Assembly (NCBI GenBank): GCA_020025825.1
Contig: JAHHRL010000006.1
Coordinates: 11,362-75,361, forward strand
DNA: 64,000 nt
Reading direction: 5' to 3'
From: Faecalibacterium sp.
GTDB lineage: Bacteria; Bacillota; Clostridia; Oscillospirales; Ruminococcaceae
Part shown: piece by piece, positions 7,316 through 16,130 of the stretch
How positions within the stretch are numbered: the first letter of the stretch is position 1
How the letters are laid out: every line of letters begins with the position of its first letter
Position numbers and translations under genes: made by a program
The notes under the pieces: model-generated
Databases searched by the model: none
What the model saw: the letters and a program-made list of their open reading frames with translations, nothing else
Told to the model about the DNA's origin: nothing

Positions 7316-9313
7316 ATGAAGAATACCATTACTCGTCGTCAATTTCTGAAGGCCTCCGGTTTAGTGGCTGCGGCCGGCCTGATGGCAGGATGCGGCGATT
7401 CTCAATCTGGTGCCCATGGTACAGAAGGCGCAAGCTATAATATTTTGTACGAAAATCAGCCTGCAACGCAGAACTATCTGACGGCTGCTTCTGATATTGA
7501 GATGTATACCGGTGCAAACTGTGTAGATACGCTGGTGGAGTTTAACAATAAGGGTGTTATGCGTGAAGGTTTGGCAACCAATTGGACCTGGGATGCAGAA
7601 ACATTGACATGGACTTTTACTTTGCGTGAGGAAAACTGGGTGGATTGCACCGGTACAGTAGTTGCACCGGTTACTGCACAGGATTTTGTGGACGCAATGA
7701 AGTATGTTCTGGACCCTGCGCATTCGGCTTCTAATGTATATCTGATTACCGGATATATTGCAGGTGCAGAGGAATATTACCATTACTGGACCTATCGTGC
7801 CAGCGCAGAAAGCGGTATCGTGGACGATAAGGGCACGAAATACACCATGAATGGGGAAGATGTGGTCGTTACCACTGCTGACGGCAAAACCGAAACCGTT
7901 GCCTATGTGGACTTTGATACAGTGGGCGTTAAAGCTGTTGATGATTACACGCTGCAGTACACTTTGACCTATGACTTCCCTGGATTTTTAAGCTTGCTGG
8001 TGTATCTGCCGTACGAGCCTGCATACGGCCCCTTGCTGGAGCAAACCGGCGACCAGTTTGCTACCAGTGCAGATACAGTTTACAGCTGCGGCGCATACTA
8101 TCTAAGCGAGTACGAGTCGTTGGAAAGCTGGGTTATGACAAAGAATCCGGAAAACTACGATGCGGATAACGTGTTTATCGATGAAATCCGCCGTACTTAT
8201 GTTGCGGAAGCAAGCACTGTTGGCCCTGAGATGGTCAAGCGTGGCGAAATTGATGAAGCTATCATTGGCGGCGATATTCTGGATGACTGGCTGGCAAATG
8301 AAGAAACCAAAAAGTTGGTGTCTATGGACCGACCGAACACGAACTATACATTCTTCTACCTGTTTAATTTTATGCCGGTTGCACATGATTTCGGCAACTG
8401 GAAAATCGAAGGCGTAGACGCACAGTATGAGCCCGAAAACTGGCTGAAGGCAATCAATAATACGAATTTCCGTAAAGCATTTTTGTATGGCATCAATAAT
8501 GATGTAACCTTGGCAGTTAAGGCTCCGGAAGGATATGCAGGATATAAACTGTATTCCGTTACACCGCCGTCTTTCTGTGCAAATGCAGACGGAGTAGACT
8601 ACACAAAGTGCGGCGAGCTGGGCAAACTGGACATTTTCTATAATGAAGAAAAGGCAAAGCAGTACCGTGATGCAGCCAAGAAAGAGCTGACAGCAGCTGG
8701 CTGCACCTTCCCCATTAAGGTACAGGTGCCTTATAATCCCACTACTACAGACTGGGATAAGAGCTGCCAGGTGCTCAAGCAGCAGCTGGAAAGTGTTTTG
8801 GGCTCGGATTTCATCAATATTATGATTACCGAGGGCCCGTCTGACAGCTTCCTGAGCAATGTGCGCCGTGCCGGTAAGTACGAGTTCTTGCAGTGTAACT
8901 GGGGCGCAGACTATTCTGACCCCGAAACTGAAACAGACCCCTTCTATCAGGAAGAAGGCAGCTACGGCAGCCGCTACTGCTACTTGCGTACCGCAGTTGA
9001 GCGTGGTCTTGTAACCGGCGAAACAGCAGATGTTATTATGAGCTACATGAAGCAGGTGGAAGCTGCAAAGCAGATTACCGGTGACATCAATGCACGTTAT
9101 GAAGCATTTGCAAATGCAGAGGCAACCTTGATTTCCAATGCACTGTGCATTCCCATGAGCATGAGTATTCCTGCATATCTTGCTACCCGCCTGAACTACT
9201 GGGAGGGCCAGTATGCTTCTACTGGTTTCTCCAATAAGCGTATTAAGGGCATCCATGTGCTGGACCACTATGTTTCTATGGAAGAGTACGAAGCAAATCG
9301 TGATGCACGTTGA
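7316..9313 (+). CDS. oppA: Peptide ABC transporter substrate-binding lipoprotein
   Basis: 665 residues, SBP_bac_5 family (OppA/DppA class). Start at ATG 7316 follows AAAGGGG; upstream in-frame codons have no such site. The N-terminus TRRQFLKASG carries a twin-arginine motif, then a hydrophobic stretch and a lipobox LMAGC near residue 24, so it may be exported folded by Tat and anchored as a lipoprotein. The mature part shows the family's alternating lobes, with the KDxxxxLxYVLDP-like AQDFVDAMKYVLDP early. It is somewhat longer than usual for the family. It captures oligopeptides and hands them to OppBC. First gene of the opp operon; a hairpin pair follows before oppB. Confidence 0.88.
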   Translation: MKNTITRRQFLKASGLVAAAGLMAGCGDSQSGAHGTEGASYNILYENQPATQNYLTAASDIEMYTGANCVDTLVEFNNKGVMREGLATNWTWDAETLTWTFTLREENWVDCTGTVVAPVTAQDFVDAMKYVLDPAHSASNVYLITGYIAGAEEYYHYWTYRASAESGIVDDKGTKYTMNGEDVVVTTADGKTETVAYVDFDTVGVKAVDDYTLQYTLTYDFPGFLSLLVYLPYEPAYGPLLEQTGDQFATSADTVYSCGAYYLSEYESLESWVMTKNPENYDADNVFIDEIRRTYVAEASTVGPEMVKRGEIDEAIIGGDILDDWLANEETKKLVSMDRPNTNYTFFYLFNFMPVAHDFGNWKIEGVDAQYEPENWLKAINNTNFRKAFLYGINNDVTLAVKAPEGYAGYKLYSVTPPSFCANADGVDYTKCGELGKLDIFYNEEKAKQYRDAAKKELTAAGCTFPIKVQVPYNPTTTDWDKSCQVLKQQLESVLGSDFINIMITEGPSDSFLSNVRRAGKYEFLQCNWGADYSDPETETDPFYQEEGSYGSRYCYLRTAVERGLVTGETADVIMSYMKQVEAAKQITGDINARYEAFANAEATLISNALCIPMSMSIPAYLATRLNYWEGQYASTGFSNKRIKGIHVLDHYVSMEEYEANRDAR

Positions 9314-9372
9314 TTGAATAGGTGTACAGGCATTGCATAAATAGGGTAATGCGCTGTGTACTTGTGTGATAA

Positions 9373-9463
9373 ACACCCCTGAAAGGGAATCCTTTCAGGG
9401 GTGTCCCCAGTGTTGCTTTCACATGAAAAAAGTAGAAGCAGCATGGGGGACACCTCTGAAAAG
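9373..9463 (+). repeat. Overlapping alternative hairpins between oppA and oppB
   Basis: Arm 1 ACACCCCTGAAAGG (9373-9386) pairs perfectly with arm 2 CCTTTCAGGGGTGT (9391-9404). Arm 2 extended to about 9420 also pairs with arm 3 (about 9437-9463, containing GGGGACACCTCTGAAAAG), making a longer stem with a few mismatches. The two structures share arm 2 and exclude each other. Neither has a T run, so they are more likely to steer mRNA processing or stability, or to attenuate, than to be a plain terminator. Confidence 0.6.
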
Positions 9464-9504
9464 AGCTGCAATCAAAGCTAAACCAAACAGAAAGGCGCAA
9501 ATAT

Positions 9505-10449
9505 ATGCTAAAATATCTTGCCAAGCGCATAGGGCGTTCAATTGTTACGCTGTTTATTGTAGTAACGATTGTTTTTTGCCTGCTTCGCCTCATGCCTGTA
9601 GAGGGCTATTTTGCTAATTATGAGAAAATGAGCGAGGTTCAAATTCAAGCAGGACTGCAATCTATGGGATTGCTGGACCCGCTTCCGGTTCAAGTATTTA
9701 ACTTTTGGAAGGGCCTGCTCACGGAGGGCGATTTAGGCGTCAGCCATGTATACCGCCAAAATGTCCCGGTTAAGGATATTTTGATGCAAAAACTGCCGAT
9801 TTCGGTGCAAATGGGTGCGTTAGGTCTGTGTGTGGCGCTGTTATTTGGCTTGCCGCTTGGTATGCTGATGGCTCGCTTTAAGGGCCGCTGGCCGGATAAA
9901 GTGGGTACAGCCCTGATTGTTTTGATTCAGGCAGTGCCTGCAGCAGTTTATTATTTATATATTCAGATGTACGGTACTTCACTTTTGAACGTAGGATTGC
10001 TGTTTAATGAGCGGAAGTGGCAGTATTGGATTTTGCCGGTTTTGTCCATGAGCTTGGTTAACATTGCTTTTTATGCGATGTGGCTGCGCCGTTATATGGT
10101 GGACGAAAGCAATAAGGACTATGTTCGTTTGGCTCGTGCAAAAGGCGTGAGCGAAAACGGCATTGCGTTTAAGCATATCTTCCGCAATGCAATGGTTCCG
10201 CTGATTCAGTACATACCTTCCGGCTTTTTGAACACAGTTGTAGGCTCTATTTATATCGAAAGCCTGTACAGTATTCCCGGTATGGGCGGTCTGCTGGTTA
10301 CCTGTGTGCAAAAACATGATAATACCATGGTACAGGGCATTGTTTTGCTGTATGCCTGTGTGGGTATCGTGGGCCTGATTTTGGGTGACTTGCTGATGGT
10401 CTTGGTGGACCCCCGTATCAGCTTTGGCAAGAAAGAAGGTGGCCGCTGA
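9505..10449 (+). CDS. oppB: Peptide ABC transporter permease
   Basis: 314 residues, membrane permease of the OppB/DppB type. TM1 is at about 9-30, followed by the usual external loop and five more membrane segments. The cytoplasmic coupling helix (EAA-type loop) is LARAKGVSENGIAFKHIFRN near 210-230, the contact site for the ATPases. The family hallmark near the C-terminus, YIESLYSIPGMGGL, is present. Start ATG 9505 follows AAAGGCG. It overlaps oppC by one base (TGATG), so the two permeases are translationally coupled. Confidence 0.92.
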   Translation: MLKYLAKRIGRSIVTLFIVVTIVFCLLRLMPVEGYFANYEKMSEVQIQAGLQSMGLLDPLPVQVFNFWKGLLTEGDLGVSHVYRQNVPVKDILMQKLPISVQMGALGLCVALLFGLPLGMLMARFKGRWPDKVGTALIVLIQAVPAAVYYLYIQMYGTSLLNVGLLFNERKWQYWILPVLSMSLVNIAFYAMWLRRYMVDESNKDYVRLARAKGVSENGIAFKHIFRNAMVPLIQYIPSGFLNTVVGSIYIESLYSIPGMGGLLVTCVQKHDNTMVQGIVLLYACVGIVGLILGDLLMVLVDPRISFGKKEGGR

Positions 10450-11462
10450 TGAAATGGTTTCATTTTGTAGACGCCCAAGCCGAAAAGCTGACACAGTCCA
10501 TGGAGCAGGTGCAGCTGACCGCCGAACAGGAAGATGCGCTGTTCACTCCCGCTGAATTTAGCGAAGAAAAGGCAGAAGCGGTGGCTTACTCCAACTATTC
10601 TTATTGGGGCAGCACCTTCCATGCTTTTTTGAAAAATCGTTTTGCGGTGGTATTGCTTTGCTTGTTGGTGGCATTGCTGGTATTTTCTTTTGTTCAGCCG
10701 TATTTGCCCGGTCAGATGGACCCCAACTATTGTAATCTGGACCCGGCTACCGGTTTGCCTTATCGCAATGCAGCACCGGGCGAAGCAGGGTTTATCTGGG
10801 GCTGTAATGCAATCGGTCAGGACTTGTGGGCACGTATTTGGTCCGGTGTGCGTACCAGCTTATTGATTGCTTTTTGCGTAGCAGTCATTGAAGCAGCCGT
10901 GGGCATTACGGTTGGTGTGCTTTGGGGCTATGTGCGTAAGCTGGATTGGCTTTTTACCGAGATGTATAACATTTTGGATAACATCCCCAGTACCATTGTT
11001 TTGATTTTGATTTCGTATATCGCAAGTCCCAGTGTAGGTACGCTGATTCTGGGTATGTCCTTAACAGGCTGGATTCAGATGGCTCGCTTTATTCGCAATC
11101 AGATTTTGATTATCCGTGACCGGGATTACAATGTGGCATCTCGCTGCTTAGGCACACCGACGTTTCGCATTGTTATGAAAAACCTGCTGCCGTATTTGGT
11201 ATCGGTTATTATGCTGCGCATGGCATTGACCATTCCTGCTGCAATTGGCAACGAGGTATTTATCACTTACATCGGCTTAGGCTTGGGCGTAGAGGTTCCC
11301 AGCTTGGGCAACCTGATTGATGAAGGCCGAAAGGTTATGATGAGTGCAGCACTGCGTTATCAGCTGCTGTACCCCACGTTAATTTTGAGCTTTGTTACCA
11401 TTTCGTTCTATTTGATTGGCAATGCGTTTTCGGATGCGGCAGACCCCAAAAATCATATGTAA
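10449..11462 (+). CDS. oppC: Peptide ABC transporter permease
   Basis: 337 residues, OppC/DppC type partner of OppB. An N-terminal cytosolic stretch of about 60 residues precedes TM1 (FAVVLLCLLVALLVFSFVQP), as is usual in OppC, here rich in Gln/Glu. The loop after TM1 carries GCNAIGQDLWARIWSG, matching the family's GTDxxGRDxxSR motif. The coupling helix is ASRCLGTPTFRIVMKNLLP. A late segment ITYIGLGLGVEVPSLGNLI is the typical C-terminal signature. Start overlaps the oppB stop. Confidence 0.92.
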   Translation: MKWFHFVDAQAEKLTQSMEQVQLTAEQEDALFTPAEFSEEKAEAVAYSNYSYWGSTFHAFLKNRFAVVLLCLLVALLVFSFVQPYLPGQMDPNYCNLDPATGLPYRNAAPGEAGFIWGCNAIGQDLWARIWSGVRTSLLIAFCVAVIEAAVGITVGVLWGYVRKLDWLFTEMYNILDNIPSTIVLILISYIASPSVGTLILGMSLTGWIQMARFIRNQILIIRDRDYNVASRCLGTPTFRIVMKNLLPYLVSVIMLRMALTIPAAIGNEVFITYIGLGLGVEVPSLGNLIDEGRKVMMSAALRYQLLYPTLILSFVTISFYLIGNAFSDAADPKNHM

Positions 11463-11480
11463 GGAGGCACACACAGTATT

Positions 11481-12533
11481 ATGGAAAATAAAGACGTGAT
11501 CCTCCGTGCGCAAAATGTTAATGTTAAGTTTGATTTGCGTGGAAAAATGCTGCATGCGATTCGTGGAATCGATTTGGAAATTTATAAGGGAGAAGTGCTT
11601 GCCATTGTGGGCGAGTCCGGCTCCGGTAAATCTGTATTTACCAAAACATTTATGGGCTTGCTGGATGCAAACGGTAAAATTACAGATGGCACAATTGATT
11701 ACTTTGGCAAAGATGACGGCACACCATTGCGCCTGTCGGATTTGAAAAAAGAAAAAGATTGGCTGAAAGTGCGTGGCCACGAAGTAGCCATGATTATGCA
11801 GGACCCTATGACCAGCCTGAACCCGCTGAAAACAGTGGGTGACCAGATTTATGAGGCGGTTGTTTTACATCAGGGCCTGCGTGGCAAAGAGGCTAAGGCA
11901 AAAGCGGTTGAGTACCTGCGTGATGTGGGCATTCAAGAGCCGGAGCGCCGTTATAAGCAGTACCCTCACGAGTTTTCCGGCGGTATGCGTCAGCGTGTGG
12001 TAATTGCGATTGCGCTGGCATGCAGCCCTAAAATCCTTATTTGTGATGAGCCTACAACAGCATTGGATGTTACCATTCAGGCGCAAATCCTGAATTTGCT
12101 GAAGGAGATGCGGGTAAAGTACAACCTGACGATTGTGCTTATTACGCACGATTTGGGTGTCGTAGCCAATGTTGCAGACCGTGTAGCCGTGATGTATGCG
12201 GGTGATATTGTAGAAATTGGCACCGCAGAGGAAGTGTACTATGACCCACGTCACCCTTATACATGGGCGTTGCTGTCCAGTATGCCGCAGGTGGGCGTAA
12301 AAGGCGAGGATTTGTTTAATATTCATGGAACGCCGCCTAATCTGTTCCAGCCGATTCAGGGCGATGCGTTTGCACCGAGAAATCCCAATGCGCTGAAAAT
12401 TGATTTTGTAAAGCGCCCGCCGTATTTTGAGGCGAGCCCCACACATAAGGCTAAAACTTGGCTGATGGACCCACGTGCGCCTAAAGTAGACCCGCCCGCT
12501 GTGGTGGAAAAACTGCGAAAAGGGGGGCTGTAA
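11481..12533 (+). CDS. oppD: Peptide ABC transporter ATPase
   Basis: 350 residues. Walker A GESGSGKS at 44-51, Q-loop IMQDPMTSLNP near 95-105, signature FSGGMRQR near 167, Walker B ILICDEPTTALD near 184 and switch His in LITHDLG. The C-terminal section holds the oligopeptide-transporter extension (HPYTWALLSSMP and the run to LMDPRAP), though the usual cluster cysteines of many OppD proteins are not seen. It drives import together with OppF at the inner face of the membrane. Lies 18 bases after oppC and 3 bases before oppF. Confidence 0.92.
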   Translation: MENKDVILRAQNVNVKFDLRGKMLHAIRGIDLEIYKGEVLAIVGESGSGKSVFTKTFMGLLDANGKITDGTIDYFGKDDGTPLRLSDLKKEKDWLKVRGHEVAMIMQDPMTSLNPLKTVGDQIYEAVVLHQGLRGKEAKAKAVEYLRDVGIQEPERRYKQYPHEFSGGMRQRVVIAIALACSPKILICDEPTTALDVTIQAQILNLLKEMRVKYNLTIVLITHDLGVVANVADRVAVMYAGDIVEIGTAEEVYYDPRHPYTWALLSSMPQVGVKGEDLFNIHGTPPNLFQPIQGDAFAPRNPNALKIDFVKRPPYFEASPTHKAKTWLMDPRAPKVDPPAVVEKLRKGGL

Positions 12534-12536
12534 TTT

Positions 12537-13478
12537 ATGGCAGATACAACCCAAAAAGAAGTTTTGCTGGACGTAAAAAACTTGGAAATCACATACGGCT
12601 CCGGCAAAAAGAAGTATACAGCCGTCAAAAATGCCAGCTTCCAGATTTATAAAGGCGAAACCTTTGGTCTGGTAGGTGAGTCTGGCTCAGGTAAGACGAC
12701 TATCGGCCGTGCAATTATGCGTATCTTGCCCACAAGCGGCGGCGAAATTATATATAAGGGTGAAAAAATCAACGGCAAAATTTCCAAAACGCTGGATAAG
12801 AAGGTTGTGCAGGAAATTCAGATGATTTTTCAGGACCCGCAGGCCAGCTTGAACGAGCGTGCAAAAGTAAGTTATATCGTCAGCGAAGGCTTGATGAACG
12901 TTCGCAAGGATTTATCTGCTGCGCAGCGGGAAGAAAAAGCCCGTCAGGCGCTTTTGGATGTTGGTTTGCTGCCGGAATTTGCCAGCCGCTTTCCGCATGA
13001 GTTCTCCGGCGGTCAGCGCCAGCGTATTGGTATCGCCCGTGCTTTAATTGTAGAGCCGGAGTTCATCATTGCGGATGAGCCGATTAGTGCATTGGATATG
13101 TCTATCCGTGCACAGGTGCTGAACTTGCTGCGTAAGCTGCAAAAGGAACGTGGCATCACCTATATGTTTATCGCCCATGACTTATCCGTTATGCAGTATA
13201 TTTCGGACCGTATTGCGGTTATTCACAAAGGTGATATTGTGGAGCTGGCGGCAGCGGATGAGCTGATAGAACACGCAATGCACCCGTATACACGTTCTCT
13301 GATTAGCGCAATTCCCATGCCGGACCCGATACGTGAGCGTGGAAAAAAATTGCTTACCTATGATCCGAATATGCATGATTACTCGGTGGAAAAACCGCAG
13401 TGGCGTGAATTGCGTCCGGAACATTATGTGCTGTGCAGTGAGAGTGAAGCCGCTGCATGGAGCAAGTTATACGAATAA
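12537..13478 (+). CDS. oppF: Peptide ABC transporter ATPase
   Basis: 313 residues. Walker A GESGSGKTT at 47-55, Q-loop MIFQDPQASLNER, signature FSGGQRQR near 158, Walker B FIIADEPISALD near 176 and switch HDLSV. The C-terminal HPYTRSLISAIPMPDP block is the family's oligopeptide extension. Last gene of the opp operon and followed at once by a strong terminator. Pairs with OppD to form the ATPase heterodimer. Confidence 0.92.
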   Translation: MADTTQKEVLLDVKNLEITYGSGKKKYTAVKNASFQIYKGETFGLVGESGSGKTTIGRAIMRILPTSGGEIIYKGEKINGKISKTLDKKVVQEIQMIFQDPQASLNERAKVSYIVSEGLMNVRKDLSAAQREEKARQALLDVGLLPEFASRFPHEFSGGQRQRIGIARALIVEPEFIIADEPISALDMSIRAQVLNLLRKLQKERGITYMFIAHDLSVMQYISDRIAVIHKGDIVELAAADELIEHAMHPYTRSLISAIPMPDPIRERGKKLLTYDPNMHDYSVEKPQWRELRPEHYVLCSESEAAAWSKLYE

Positions 13479-13486
13479 TAGAAAAG

Positions 13487-13520
13487 AAAACGGCAACAGC
13501 CTATGAGCTGTCGCCGTTTT
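13487..13520 (+). terminator. Terminator of opp operon
   Basis: AAAACGGC-A-ACAGC against GCTGT-C-GCCGTTTT with a short loop, ending in four T bases, nine bases after the oppF stop. Confidence 0.85.
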
Positions 13521-13580
13521 CTGCCGCTTACTTGGGGCAAAATAAGTTCCATGTTTTAGATAAAATAAAGAGGTAAAAAT

Positions 13581-14570
13581 ATGCCTTTCATCAGCGTAAT
13601 GGTTCCGGTATATAATGCAAAAGAAACGTTGAACGCTTGCGTAGAGAGTATTTTAGGGCAGACATTTCAGGACTTTGAATTACTGCTTTTGGACGATGAA
13701 AGTACTGACGGCAGCGCTCAGCTTTGCGATGCATTGGAACAAAAGGATTCCCGCATTAAAGCCTTGCATAAAAAGAATGAGGGCGTGGGTATGGCACGCA
13801 ACGCACTTTTGGATGCGGCCAAAGGCGAGTATTACTGTTTTGTAGACAGCGATGATTATGTGTCGCCCTATTACCTTGCCATGCTTTTAGAGATGTGCCG
13901 CAGTACAGGCAGCCCGATGGCGGTGGCTTCGTATGAGGTTTGTAACGACGGCGACCCGTGCCCAGTGTGGAAAGCGGATGCTCAACCGGTTGAAGTGATT
14001 CCGGCTGATGCATATTATGAGCGCCTGTATACGATTCATGAGGCGCTGTATGTTGTACCTTGGGGCAAGTTGTACCATCGTTCGGTTTATGAGGGCGTGC
14101 GTTATCCGGCGCTGAGCCGCTGCGATGATGAAGCGGTCATTCACCAACTGGTAAAACGTGCACAGCAGATTGCAATTAGTGATACGCCGATTTATGCGTA
14201 TTATATGAGTCAGGGCAGTGTAATGCGGCAGGCAGGTTTTCGCCCTGCCTTGCTGGACGGAGATACTGCATACCAAATGCGTGAAACCTTTTTTGCGGAG
14301 CAGCAGCTCAAAACATTGCAGTATCTGAACCAGCGTACCCGTGCGGCGTCGCTGCTTGCAATTTACAGCTGGATTACACCGGAAACAAAAGACGCAGACA
14401 AGTGGCGTAAAGAGGTTAAGCATCGGTTTGACCAGAACCTGCGGAATATGATGCGTAATCCGGCGGCATCAAAACATTGCGTAATGCGCCTGCTGAAGTG
14501 CCGCTGTAAGATGAAGCCCGGTGTGATGTTTGACCGAACAGAGTTATTATTTGGAAAAAATTCATTGTGA
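13581..14570 (+). CDS. Family 2 glycosyltransferase
   Basis: 329 residues. The GT-A fold of GT2 enzymes is clear: PFISVMVPVYNAKETLNAC at the start, LLLDDESTDGSAQLCD (first Asp pair), NEGVGMARNALLDAAKGEY, and the metal-binding FVDSDDYV near 89-96. The C-terminal 200 residues are less conserved and no membrane span is seen, so it is probably a cytosolic or peripheral enzyme that moves a sugar from a nucleotide donor to a cell-wall, capsule or glycolipid acceptor. Neither donor nor acceptor can be read from the sequence. Stands after the opp terminator, 15 bases before the next gene. Confidence 0.85.
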   Translation: MPFISVMVPVYNAKETLNACVESILGQTFQDFELLLLDDESTDGSAQLCDALEQKDSRIKALHKKNEGVGMARNALLDAAKGEYYCFVDSDDYVSPYYLAMLLEMCRSTGSPMAVASYEVCNDGDPCPVWKADAQPVEVIPADAYYERLYTIHEALYVVPWGKLYHRSVYEGVRYPALSRCDDEAVIHQLVKRAQQIAISDTPIYAYYMSQGSVMRQAGFRPALLDGDTAYQMRETFFAEQQLKTLQYLNQRTRAASLLAIYSWITPETKDADKWRKEVKHRFDQNLRNMMRNPAASKHCVMRLLKCRCKMKPGVMFDRTELLFGKNSL

Positions 14571-14585
14571 TGACAGGAGTTTATT

Positions 14586-15014
14586 ATGCAAGCTAAAATT
14601 TCTGTACGTAACCTGCTGATGCAGGCATTTCTTACCGGCTGGACAAAAACAGACCGTACAATTCCACAAGATGAGTACTTGGAAAGCGCAATTCGAGTGA
14701 TTGAGATGATGCAGGTTGACCCGGAAAGCATCTATGTAGAGGAAGGTCTCGGCCTTTTGGACGGCGATGAGGTAGATCATTTGGACGATATGGTTCGTGC
14801 AGATGGTGTATGGCTGTATTACGGTGTGGAAGCTGAGAATTTCTTTTTGCTGCAATGGTATCCGGATCAGGTTGCCGCCAGTGAGAAAATTACCCAGTTA
14901 GAAGAGCTGGGCGACGGTGTGCAGTATGCAGTGGATTTGACCTTGAAAAGAGATAATCAGGAAAATAAGGCAGAAAATTTTGGTCTTTCCACCCCTAATC
15001 AGCTTCGCTCTTAA
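14586..15014 (+). CDS. Conserved-looking small acidic protein, unknown function
   Basis: 142 residues, acidic, no signal peptide, no membrane span and no cysteine. Start ATG 14586 has GACAGGAG upstream. Features seen: an amphipathic N-terminus (KISVRNLLMQAFLTGW), a helical EYLESAIRVIEMMQVDPESI, and a central DGDEVDHLDD. I do not recognise a family. It is 15 bases after the glycosyltransferase and probably shares its transcript. Confidence 0.6.
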   Translation: MQAKISVRNLLMQAFLTGWTKTDRTIPQDEYLESAIRVIEMMQVDPESIYVEEGLGLLDGDEVDHLDDMVRADGVWLYYGVEAENFFLLQWYPDQVAASEKITQLEELGDGVQYAVDLTLKRDNQENKAENFGLSTPNQLRS

Positions 15015-15060
15015 TAACTGACTATTTTTACAATGATGTTGTTAAGGGTTAGCTGAGATA

Positions 15061-15087
15061 GTTTGCGAGGACTGCATTCCTGCAAAC
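15061..15087 (+). repeat. Hairpin ahead of the RNase Z-like gene
   Basis: GTTTGC-G-AGGA, loop CTGCAT, TCCT-GCAAAC forms a stem of 10 pairs with one bulged G. No T run follows. It lies just before the ribosome site of the next gene and covers a candidate TTG codon at 15063, which argues against that start. Confidence 0.5.
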
Positions 15088-15107
15088 AAATCTTTAAGAA
15101 AGGGGGA

Positions 15108-16028
15108 GTGTATACGCTGGAAGTAACACTGGTAGGTTGCGGTGCAACAATGCCCTTACCGGGACGTGCTACAGCCGTTGGTGCGGTTAAATACAATGGA
15201 CGTATTGTTTTGTTTGACTGTGGCGAAGGTACACAGGTTGCGGCCCGTATGGCAGGTGTCAGTCTGGTTCGGATTGATGTAATCTGCTTTACGCATTATC
15301 ATGGCGACCACATATTTGGCTTGCCGGGATTACTACAAACAATGGCGAGCCAAGGCCGCACAGAGCCGGTTTATCTCATTGGTCCTGATAAAGGATATGA
15401 TGAAACCGTTGGATTGCTTTTGGCATTGACAGGACAGCTTCCCTTTGAAATTATTCGTAAGCCGCTTGCACAAGAGCGATTTGACCTTTGGGATGGATTG
15501 TATCTGGAGAGCTTCCCCTTGTGCCATAGGGTGCCCTGCAATGGGTATCGTCTGCAACTGCCACGCAGTGGGCGCTTTTTGCCCCAAAAAGCAAAAGAGC
15601 TTTGTGTTGCACAAACCCTTTGGGGCGTTTTACAAAAAGGTGTGCCAGTTTTGAACCAGAATGGCGAAACAATTTTGCCACAGCAGGTTTTGGGCCCAGC
15701 CCGAACAGGACTTTCGGTTGTGTATGCAACGGATACAGCCCCTTGCAAGCAACTGGTACAGTATGCGCAAAATGCTGATTTACTCATTTGTGATGCAACG
15801 TATGCCAATGAGGAAGACTTGGATAAGGCAAAGCTCTACGGCCATAGCACCTTTGCACAGTGCGGAGAATTAGCAGCTAAAGCAAAGGTAAAGCGTTTGT
15901 GGCTAACCCATTTTGGCGGTGCATTAACCAATCCAAAGGAGCAGCTATCCGAAGCACAAGCCTACTATCCCACAGCTGAAGCCGGTTTTGATGGGAAGAC
16001 GATACAACTGAATTTTTCTAGAGAATAA
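15108..16028 (+). CDS. rnz: RNase Z-like metallo-beta-lactamase fold hydrolase
   Basis: About 306 residues. The metal site HYHGDH (in CFTHYHGDHIFGLPGLL) and the opening VTLVGCGATMPLPGRATA with IVLFDCGEGTQ match RNase Z (ElaC), which cuts the 3' trailer from tRNA precursors. Further zinc ligands are in YATDTAPC, LICDATY, HSTFAQ and WLTHFGG. Length is right for the short bacterial form. The start is unclear: no ATG is in frame. AAGGGGG at 15100-15106 sits one base before GTG 15108 and ten before CTG 15117, and homologues begin close to the latter. A terminator follows. Confidence 0.85.
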   Translation: MYTLEVTLVGCGATMPLPGRATAVGAVKYNGRIVLFDCGEGTQVAARMAGVSLVRIDVICFTHYHGDHIFGLPGLLQTMASQGRTEPVYLIGPDKGYDETVGLLLALTGQLPFEIIRKPLAQERFDLWDGLYLESFPLCHRVPCNGYRLQLPRSGRFLPQKAKELCVAQTLWGVLQKGVPVLNQNGETILPQQVLGPARTGLSVVYATDTAPCKQLVQYAQNADLLICDATYANEEDLDKAKLYGHSTFAQCGELAAKAKVKRLWLTHFGGALTNPKEQLSEAQAYYPTAEAGFDGKTIQLNFSRE

Positions 16029-16070
16029 AAAATACCCTGATGTGCACGAAGGTGCCATCAGGGTATTTTT
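16028..16070 (+). terminator. Terminator after RNase Z-like gene
   Basis: AAAAATACCCTGATG pairs perfectly with CATCAGGGTATTTTT; five T bases end the 3' arm. The symmetric A/T flanks mean it may also stop transcription of the converging gene at 16131-17465. Confidence 0.9.
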
Positions 16071-16130
16071 ATTTGAGTAGGGCGAGCATAAAAGGGGGGG
16101 CGGCTCCTTTCCTATGGAGCGTAAATATGA

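Noticed and set aside
8102..9376. 424-codon open frame antisense to oppA
   Set aside because: It mirrors oppA, has Cys/Ile/His-rich composition with no ribosome site, and oppA is unmistakable.
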